Assembly (NCBI GenBank): GCA_001803705.1
Contig: MHDY01000233.1
Span: 1 to 11,215 of the forward strand
Length of the DNA stretch: 11,215 nucleotides
Reading direction: 5' to 3'
DNA from: Nitrospirae bacterium GWC2_56_14
GTDB lineage: Bacteria; Nitrospirota; UBA9217
Part shown: in pieces, positions 6,394 through 11,215 of the stretch
How positions within the stretch are numbered: position 1 is the first letter of the stretch
Layout of the letters: each line of letters opens with the position of its first letter
Notes under the pieces: generated by a model
The model's database searches: none
The model's input: only the letters and a program-made list of their open reading frames with translations
Told to the model about the DNA's origin: nothing
Made by a program: the position numbers and the translations under genes

Positions 6394-7938
6394 ATGAAAA
6401 ATATCCGAAGACTGACGCAAGGCCTGTTTCTCCTCTTGTTCCTGTTCCTTTTCATCCAGACAGAATCAAAGGGGAACGATGAGCTTGGCTACCCCGTGCG
6501 CCTGTTCCTCGATTTTGATCCGCTCATCTTCGTAACCACCCTTCTTTCCGCCCACGCTGTCGCAAAAGCCTTTCTGCTGTCGATCATAACGATCATCGTC
6601 ACGCTGCTGTTCGGCCGGGTCTTCTGCGGATGGGCTTGTCCTCTCGGCACGCTGAACAACCTGGCGGGTTCTCTGAAAAAACAGCCGGCAGACCGCCAGG
6701 GCAGGGACTGGTACCGCGTCAAATATTATATTTTGACCGGCATTCTCGCATCAGCGGTCTTCACGCTGCAGCCCGTTGGCATCATGGACCCGCTTTCGTT
6801 GCTGATCCGCTCTTTCTCCATAAGCATCTATCCGCTGTTCAACTACGGCGTCCGGTCGGTCTTCGATACGCTCTATAGCGTGGATCCGCTCGGTGTGGCA
6901 GCGGCAACGGAACCGGTATTCACGTTCCTGAAAAGGACCGTGCTCTCTTTTGAGCAGTCATTTTACGCGCAGAATGTCTTTATCGGCGCGCTTTTCCTTG
7001 TTGTTCTCGGTCTGAATCTCGTTGAAAAACGGTTCTGGTGCAAATACCTCTGCCCGCTCGGCGCATTCCTCGGTGTCCTTTCCCGGTTCTCCCTGCTGAA
7101 ACGTTCGGTGAGCGAGGATTGCACGGAGTGCGGGGCCTGCAGCCGGGTATGCCAGGGGAATGCCGCGCCGGATGAGAAGGGAAAGTGGAAGGACACGGAA
7201 TGTCTTTACTGCTGGAACTGCGACGATGCCTGCCCCCAGAACGCCGTACACTTCGGTTTCGGCCGCACGAAATCAGCGGCGTCCATGGACCTCGGCAGAA
7301 GAAGGGTCCTCGCGTCAGTGTTCAGCGGAATCGCTGTAGTGCCGTTCCTGCGGATCACACCGCTTGCCAGGACCAATGCCCAGGATCCCCGTCTGATCCG
7401 CCCCCCGGGTTCTCTTGCAGAAAAGGAATTCCTTAAACGCTGCGTCAAGTGCGGCGAGTGCATGAAGGTCTGCACCACGAACGGACTGCAACCCACGCTG
7501 CTTGAGGCGGGGCTCGAAGGCATCTGGTCGCCCCTGCTCGTGCCGCGCATCGGGTATTGCGAATACCGCTGCACGCTCTGCGGGCAGGTCTGCCCCACCG
7601 GCGCCATTAAAAAGCTTAAGCTCGAAGAAAAGGTAAAGGTCAAACTGGGACTGGCCATGATCGATACGAGCAGGTGCCTGCCCTGGGCGCACGCACGGCC
7701 GTGCATCATGTGCGAGGAGGTTTGCCCAACGCCGAAGAAGGCGGTCTGGTTCGAGAAGGTGCAGGTGCGCGACCGGCAGGGAAAGGTCCATACCCTGCAG
7801 CAGCCCCATGTTGACCTTGAACTGTGCATCGGCTGCGGCATCTGCGAGACCAAATGCCCGGTGCTCGGCAAGCCGGCGATCGCTGTATCGAGCGTGGGGG
7901 AGTCCCGCTCAAAGGATAACCAGCTGTTGCTGGAGTAG
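6394..7938 (+). CDS. NapH-NapG-like fusion: polytopic membrane polyferredoxin with internal Tat-like motif
   Basis: A 514-residue protein that probably passes electrons from the membrane quinol pool to a periplasmic acceptor. Residues 1-295 resemble NapH: four helices (about 8-22, 60-75, 111-129, 194-210), two CX3CP motifs (C78/C82, C216/C220), then two [4Fe-4S] quartets (C243/246/249/253 and C270/273/276/280). Residues 300-514 resemble NapG/MauM: a twin-arginine-like GRRRVL (301-306) and hydrophobic stretch to about 321, the NapG-style 'RPPGSL', then four more quartets (C350/353/356/360; C389/393/396/400; C428/437/440/444; C478/481/484/488). Total length is close to separate NapH plus NapG of E. 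coli. There is no stop or frameshift at the junction. The ribosome site AGGAAG (6377-6382) is rather far from the ATG. No napA, napB or napC is nearby, so nitrate is not implied. It probably works with the upstream DUF362 protein. Confidence 0.88.
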   Translation: MKNIRRLTQGLFLLLFLFLFIQTESKGNDELGYPVRLFLDFDPLIFVTTLLSAHAVAKAFLLSIITIIVTLLFGRVFCGWACPLGTLNNLAGSLKKQPADRQGRDWYRVKYYILTGILASAVFTLQPVGIMDPLSLLIRSFSISIYPLFNYGVRSVFDTLYSVDPLGVAAATEPVFTFLKRTVLSFEQSFYAQNVFIGALFLVVLGLNLVEKRFWCKYLCPLGAFLGVLSRFSLLKRSVSEDCTECGACSRVCQGNAAPDEKGKWKDTECLYCWNCDDACPQNAVHFGFGRTKSAASMDLGRRRVLASVFSGIAVVPFLRITPLARTNAQDPRLIRPPGSLAEKEFLKRCVKCGECMKVCTTNGLQPTLLEAGLEGIWSPLLVPRIGYCEYRCTLCGQVCPTGAIKKLKLEEKVKVKLGLAMIDTSRCLPWAHARPCIMCEEVCPTPKKAVWFEKVQVRDRQGKVHTLQQPHVDLELCIGCGICETKCPVLGKPAIAVSSVGESRSKDNQLLLE

Positions 7939-7975
7939 CCCCCCGTTATTTAATCAATCGAAAGGCTGGCGAACG

Positions 7976-8494
7976 ATGAGCGTATTGATCGGTGAAGAAA
8001 TAGAAAAGGCTTTGAAAAATGGATCTATCATGATCGAGCCGCTTGACAGCTCGCAGATCGGGCCTGGCTCTATAGATCTTACGCTCGGGAACGATTTCAG
8101 GATCTTTAAGAAAAAGTTCAAGACCTATCATATAAAAAACGATTCTCATTTCCAGGATATCACCCGGGACGTTCATGTGAAGGACGGCGGGTATATCGTG
8201 ATAAAGCCGGGTGAAATGGTCCTGGGGATCACGAAGGAAAAGATCACGCTTGCCGACAATATCTCCGGCCGGCTTGAGGGGCGAAGCAGGTTCGCCCGCT
8301 TCGGTCTCGCGGTCCATGTTACCGCCGGTTTCATGCATCCGGGCATCTCGAACCATCAGGTCCTGGAAATAGTGAATCTGGGGCATGGACCATTGGCGTT
8401 ATATCCCGGTACCAGGATCTGCCAGTTTATATTCGAAAAATGCGATGGCCACGCTACCTACCAGGGGAGATTTGTTACGCAGGTCAAGCCATAG
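7976..8494 (+). CDS. dcd: dCTP deaminase (possibly bifunctional with dUTP hydrolysis)
   Basis: A 172-residue cytoplasmic trimer-forming enzyme that deaminates dCTP to dUTP for thymidylate synthesis. The catalytic set of the family is present with correct spacing: S104 and R108 in GRSRFAR and E131 in VLEIVN, 27 residues after the Ser as in E. coli Dcd. The C-terminal 'GTRICQFIFE' strand is also typical. The protein is about 20 residues shorter than E. coli Dcd. The segment HVTAGF has Gly where E. coli Dcd has His (VTAH); the TAG form is the one I recall from bifunctional dCTP deaminase/dUTPases, so single-step dUMP formation is possible. The start at 7976 (MSVLIG) is chosen because family homology begins there; a 5' extension would overlap the preceding gene and lacks similarity. 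AAAGG at 7961-7965 is a weak ribosome site. Confidence 0.92.
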   Translation: MSVLIGEEIEKALKNGSIMIEPLDSSQIGPGSIDLTLGNDFRIFKKKFKTYHIKNDSHFQDITRDVHVKDGGYIVIKPGEMVLGITKEKITLADNISGRLEGRSRFARFGLAVHVTAGFMHPGISNHQVLEIVNLGHGPLALYPGTRICQFIFEKCDGHATYQGRFVTQVKP

Positions 8495-8520
8495 TTGAAG
8501 AAAGTCCGCAATATTAAAGT

Positions 8521-8550
8521 TTGACAAAAGAAGGTTTCAAGTTGTATTAT
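8521..8550 (+). promoter_or_regulatory. Sigma70-type promoter for the Ig-like lipoprotein gene
   Basis: A perfect -35 TTGACA (8521-8526) and -10 TATTAT (8545-8550) are separated by 18 bases. Transcription should begin near 8557, giving a leader of about 70 bases with AAGGAG at 8615-8620 in front of the ATG at 8629. It starts 26 bases after the dcd stop, so the downstream gene can be expressed independently. Confidence 0.75.
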
Positions 8551-8628
8551 AAGCCCCGATTTGATCATGTCTGCACTGGAGTCACTTTGTGCGGTCATTC
8601 GAGAAACAACCCGTAAGGAGAGAAGTGC

Positions 8629-9555
8629 ATGAAGAGTTTTAAAGCTGGTATCGTAATGGTGGTGGCGCTTGTCATGGCCGCGCTGGGTTTCATGAGCTGC
8701 TCTTCCAATAGCGCAAAACTCGTATCGATCACCGTAACGCCCACCGATCCTGTCTATGTGAGCGGGGCTCAATTCACTGCTACCGGTACGTTTTCCGATG
8801 GGTTAATATTGAACTATACGTCAGAAGTGATCTGGAGCTCATCGAATCCCGCCGTTGCTACGGTCGGCATGACCGCTGGCACCGCAGGTTATGTTACAGT
8901 CTTGTCTGCTGGCACAACTACCATCACCGCAATCGAGCCGTACAATAATTTTACCAGTTCTTCCCTGCTCACCATTGTTACGCCCAGTACCATTACGATA
9001 ACTCCTGAAAATCCGTTCATGGTTAAAGGGAGGAGTTATCAGTTTAACGCGATAGCAACGTTTGTGTCACCATATACGGGCGCAACAGTTACGCAGAGCC
9101 TGCTGTCATCCCCGTCACTGACCTGGAATTCATTAGATGCCTCATTCGCAACCGTTTTCAAAGGTCTAGTCACGTCAGTTGCCACAACCGCGGTTACCAC
9201 TAACAGCGTTAATATTACCGCAAGCGACCTGTTTAGCGGTGTATCCGTTACCGGCACGACAACGCTTACCGTTACGCCCAGCATAATGACAACCATTCTA
9301 GTGACCGCGCCTGTTTCGAACATGGTCGTCGGGGCAAGCCAGCAGTATACGGCAACAGGCCACTATGCAGACATTCCGGACCAGGACTTGACGTTGTCGG
9401 TGAACTGGACCTCGTCATCAACCGGGACAGTGCTTTTCAGTAATCCGACAAGTTCGAAAGGTTTAGCCACTGCGGTTGGTGTCGGCCCGGCCTTCATTAT
9501 TGCGACTGACCCGATATCGAGTGTTACGGGAAGCGCGCCGGTGAACGTAAACTAG
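8629..9555 (+). CDS. Ig-like (Big_2-type) repeat lipoprotein, surface or periplasmic
   Basis: A 308-residue exported protein. Residues 1-23 are a signal peptide (charged MKSFK, then hydrophobic core) ending in FMSC, with C24 the probable lipidated cysteine; the lipobox is acceptable but not ideal (Phe at -3). The mature part is three bacterial immunoglobulin-like repeats of the BID_2/Big_2 kind: about 31-102 (SITVTPTDPVYVSGAQFTA, later WSSSNPAVATV and GTTTITA), 120-215 (TITITPENPFMVKGRSYQF, WNSLDASFATV) and 220-308 (VVGASQQYTATGHYAD, NWTSSS). Such domains give adhesion or structural roles; no catalytic motif is seen. It has its own strong promoter and ribosome site and no co-directional gene follows. 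Its base composition is more AT-rich than its neighbours, with heavy Thr/Ser/Val content. The ligand or partner is unknown. Confidence 0.85.
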   Translation: MKSFKAGIVMVVALVMAALGFMSCSSNSAKLVSITVTPTDPVYVSGAQFTATGTFSDGLILNYTSEVIWSSSNPAVATVGMTAGTAGYVTVLSAGTTTITAIEPYNNFTSSSLLTIVTPSTITITPENPFMVKGRSYQFNAIATFVSPYTGATVTQSLLSSPSLTWNSLDASFATVFKGLVTSVATTAVTTNSVNITASDLFSGVSVTGTTTLTVTPSIMTTILVTAPVSNMVVGASQQYTATGHYADIPDQDLTLSVNWTSSSTGTVLFSNPTSSKGLATAVGVGPAFIIATDPISSVTGSAPVNVN

Positions 9556-9699
9556 TGGTCACGAGTGGGAATCAAAAACGATTGTTTTCAGGAGCTGCCA
9601 AAGAGTCTCTGAAAATGGATGGGCGACAGTTCCAACATTTAATGTAATTGGCTGATATACGGCACGCAAGCGAAATTTCAGCGAGTAGCGCGCGAACTT
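9556..9699. other. Intergenic gap between convergent genes
   Basis: 144 bases between the Ig-like gene and ald, which converge here. I see no coding potential. One weak stem-loop is listed separately. Confidence 0.5.
9585..9615. terminator. Possible stem-loop between convergent genes
   Basis: Arms 9585-9596 (TTTTCAGGAGCT) and 9604-9615 (AGTCTCTGAAAA) pair over 12 positions with one mismatch and two G-T pairs, around a 7-base loop. Its position between convergent genes suits a bidirectional terminator, but no T-tract follows on either strand, so this is weak. Confidence 0.3.
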
Positions 9700-10809
9700 T
9701 TACCTTGAGTCTTCGGTGCGTCCACCTTCCTTCGTAATCCTCATCGCTTCCGCCAATGCTTTGTTCACGATCTTTCCCTGATAGGTGTTCAGTGCGCTCC
9801 GGATGCTGTCTTCCTCCATCGACCTCTCAATCCCTTTTTCTGCGAGCAACTTAATATAGAGAAGCGTGGCATTGGTGAGCGCCAGGGTCGAGGTCCGGGG
9901 ATAGGCTCCGGGCATGTTGGCTACGCAGTAATGAAGAATGCCGTCGACCTCGTACACGGGGTCGTCGTGCGTCGTGGGGTGCGAGGTCTCTATGCAGCCG
10001 CCCTGGTCCACGGAAACGTCCACAATGACCGAGCCTTTTTTCATGTTTCCGAGCATCGGACGCGTTATCAGGACCGGCGTCCTTCCGCCCGGCACAAGTA
10101 CGGCGCCAATGATGATGTCGGCAGTCCTGATCTCCCCGGCTATGGTCTGGGCCGTGACCGGCATGGTTTCCACCCTTCCCATGAACAGCTCATCGACCTT
10201 CTGAAGCTTTTCCGTGTCTTTGTTCATGATCAGGGTCTCCATGCCGAGGCCGATCGCCACCCGGGCCGCGTTCGTGCCGACCACGCCTGCCCCGAGGATC
10301 ACGATCCGGGCGGGCCGGACACCGCTTGCTCCGGTCGCGAGAATGCCTGAACCGCCCTTGAACTTCTGCAGATAATAGGCGCCCATGAGCGGGGCCATCC
10401 GTCCCGCGATCTCGCTCATGGGCGCGAGAAGAGGAAGGTTTCCATCACGGGTCAGGGTCTCATACCCGATGCCGGTTATCTTCTGCGACAGGAGTATTTC
10501 TGTGAGCCGGGGATTGGGGGCAAGGTGAAGATAGGTGAACAAAGCCCGCCCCTCTTTGAGAAAAGCAAATTCTTCAGGGAGCGGTTCTTTTACTTTGACG
10601 ATCAATTCGGATTTATGGTAGAGCTGTTCCCGGTCGACGATCTCGGCCCCGGCCCGTGCATATTCCTCATCGGAAAAGCCGCTTCCCACACCCGCATTTT
10701 TCTCGATGAGGACCCGGTGGCCGTCATGGGTCAGGTCCTGGACCCCGAAGGGCGTGATGCCGACACGAAACTCTTCGGGCTTGATTTCCCGGGGGACGCC
10801 GATCTGCAT
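9700..10809 (-). CDS. ald: Alanine dehydrogenase
   Basis: A 369-residue cytoplasmic enzyme interconverting L-alanine and pyruvate plus ammonia with a nicotinamide coenzyme, linking nitrogen and carbon metabolism. Family residues are present: R15 (FRVGITP), K74 (VKVKEP), H95 (YLHLAP), nucleotide-binding GAGVVG (173-178), D268 (SVDQGGC) and the C-terminal VANMPGAYPRTST. Length is typical. The start is the ATG at 10807-10809 (MQIGVPREIK) because homology begins there and AAGGAG lies 6 bases upstream; a longer in-frame reading to 10881 would run through the promoter. At the end of the second coenzyme-binding strand, N196 replaces the usual Asp (Asp198 in the M. tuberculosis enzyme), which may relax NAD preference. 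Transcribed alone, divergent from the holin-like gene. Confidence 0.96.
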   Translation of the reverse strand: MQIGVPREIKPEEFRVGITPFGVQDLTHDGHRVLIEKNAGVGSGFSDEEYARAGAEIVDREQLYHKSELIVKVKEPLPEEFAFLKEGRALFTYLHLAPNPRLTEILLSQKITGIGYETLTRDGNLPLLAPMSEIAGRMAPLMGAYYLQKFKGGSGILATGASGVRPARIVILGAGVVGTNAARVAIGLGMETLIMNKDTEKLQKVDELFMGRVETMPVTAQTIAGEIRTADIIIGAVLVPGGRTPVLITRPMLGNMKKGSVIVDVSVDQGGCIETSHPTTHDDPVYEVDGILHYCVANMPGAYPRTSTLALTNATLLYIKLLAEKGIERSMEEDSIRSALNTYQGKIVNKALAEAMRITKEGGRTEDSR

Positions 10810-10815
10810 GCATAA

Positions 10816-10821
10816 CTCCTT
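10816..10821 (-). promoter_or_regulatory. Shine-Dalgarno deciding the ald start
   Basis: AAGGAG on the minus strand (CTCCTT on plus), 6 bases before the ATG ending at 10809. An ATG 4 bases further upstream is out of frame. This supports the 369-residue form. Confidence 0.75.
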
Positions 10822-10852
10822 CCCGTAAAGCCTGATTCGCAGCGCTGATACA

Positions 10853-10881
10853 ATAGTAACATGGGTACCGTCGGTTTTCAA
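10853..10881 (-). promoter_or_regulatory. Sigma70-type extended -10 promoter for ald
   Basis: On the minus strand, TTGAAA (plus 10876-10881), 17 bases, then TACTAT (plus 10853-10858), with TG one base before the -10 (TGTTACTAT). The predicted start near 10846 leaves a leader of about 37 bases with the ribosome site inside it. Confidence 0.6.
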
Positions 10882-10931
10882 TGCGAGGTGCTTAATGAGC
10901 GGATGCGGTATCGCTGCCGAAGACTCCGTGG

Positions 10932-10960
10932 TTGCAAATGCCTCGCAAGTATGTTAAAAT
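10932..10960 (+). promoter_or_regulatory. Sigma70-type extended -10 promoter for the holin-like gene
   Basis: TTGCAA (10932-10937), 17 bases, then TAAAAT (10955-10960), with TG one base before the -10 (TGTTAAAAT). Start is expected near 10967, giving a very short leader before GGAGG (10973-10977). Confidence 0.6.
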
Positions 10961-10981
10961 TTTTTCACTGTTGGAGGTGGT

Positions 10982-11215
10982 ATGCTTGGTTTTTTAGTAC
11001 GCTGGTCCATTAATCTTCTCGCCCTGGTAACGGCCACGAAAATCATTGAAGGGATCAGGATCCAAAGTCTTGCAATGGGCATTCTTGCTGCGGGCATTCT
11101 TGGGATCGTCAATGCCGTGATCCGGCCGGTGGTGCTCCTTCTGACGCTGCCGATCAACCTGCTGACGCTCGGCCTGTTCACGCTCGTTATCAATGCCGCC
11201 CTCTTGAAGCTCGTT
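10982..11215 (+). CDS. Phage holin family (YvlD-like) small membrane protein, cut by window end
   Basis: The first 78 residues of a hydrophobic protein; the frame is open to the last base. The text 'GIVNAVIRPVVLLLTLPINLLTLGLF' followed by 'TLVINA' is the hallmark of the PF04020 phage-holin-4 superfamily, small four-helix membrane proteins usually of about 110-120 residues. Helices visible at about 5-20, 30-47, 50-60 and 63-78. Despite the family name, most chromosomal members have no phage context, and none is seen here; the B. subtilis relative YvlD belongs to an envelope-related operon, so an envelope function is the better guess. GGAGG lies 4 bases before the ATG, with a dedicated promoter divergent from ald. 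Confidence 0.9.
   Translation, partial: MLGFLVRWSINLLALVTATKIIEGIRIQSLAMGILAAGILGIVNAVIRPVVLLLTLPINLLTLGLFTLVINAALLKLV

Noticed and set aside
4269..6455. A very long open frame on the minus strand (728 codons) opposite the MFS and DUF362 genes.
   Set aside because: It lies antisense to two clear protein families, is rich in Arg, His and Gln with no recognisable domain, and spans a gene junction and a palindromic repeat. It is a by-product of high-GC codon usage on the plus strand.
6394..7938. A periplasmic nitrate reductase locus.
   Set aside because: Only NapH/NapG-like parts are present, with no napA, napB, napC, napD or napF, and these electron-transfer modules serve other systems too.
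7808..7975. In-frame 5' extension of dcd inside the NapH-NapG-like gene.
   Set aside because: The added residues have no Dcd similarity and overlap conserved ferredoxin codons in another frame; the family start motif is at 7976.
10810..10881. In-frame 5' extension of ald.
   Set aside because: It would run through the ribosome site and the predicted promoter; homology starts at the ATG at 10807-10809.
10982..11215. A prophage or lysis cassette suggested by the 'holin' family name.
   Set aside because: No endolysin, integrase, phage structural gene or attachment site is nearby; this family is commonly chromosomal and non-phage.

Overview
This 11.2 kb window is bacterial chromosome of fairly high G+C. 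It carries ten protein genes (eight complete, plus one cut at the 5' edge and one at the 3' edge), and AT-rich or palindromic repeats fill several of the gaps. No RNA gene, CRISPR array, transposase or phage structural gene is visible. A CHASE2-type adenylate cyclase, Tat-exported iron-sulfur/DUF362 proteins and palindromic intergenic repeats together suggest an anaerobe or facultative anaerobe of the Nitrospirota or Desulfobacterota (old Deltaproteobacteria) type. That placement is an inference and is not secure.

Positions 1-2756 look like a cAMP module. A membrane-bound CHASE2 adenylate cyclase is followed by an MBL-fold protein with the signature motifs of class II 3',5'-cyclic-nucleotide phosphodiesterases, so synthesis and degradation of the messenger may be encoded side by side. 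Positions 2870-5354 hold accD (carboxyltransferase beta subunit of acetyl-CoA carboxylase), a small DUF2905 membrane protein translationally coupled to it, and a DHA2-type MFS exporter.

Positions 5358-7938 form a redox pair. The first gene is a Tat-exported DUF362 protein. The second is a 514-residue polytopic iron-sulfur protein that reads as NapH fused in frame to NapG, with six cysteine quartets and an internal twin-arginine motif at the junction. No periplasmic reductase or cytochrome is in view. Next come dcd (dCTP deaminase, 7976-8494) and a monocistronic Ig-like (Big_2-type) lipoprotein with its own strong promoter (8629-9555).

On the minus strand, 9700-10809 is ald (alanine dehydrogenase), convergent with the Ig-like gene. 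Ald is divergent from a small four-helix 'phage holin family' membrane protein (YvlD-like) that runs off the right edge. The two divergent genes each have a recognisable sigma70-type promoter with an extended -10 in a compact intergenic region.

The most interesting points are the cyclase/phosphodiesterase pair, the NapH-NapG fusion with a probable mid-protein Tat signal, the three intergenic palindromes, and an Asn at the coenzyme-selecting position of alanine dehydrogenase.
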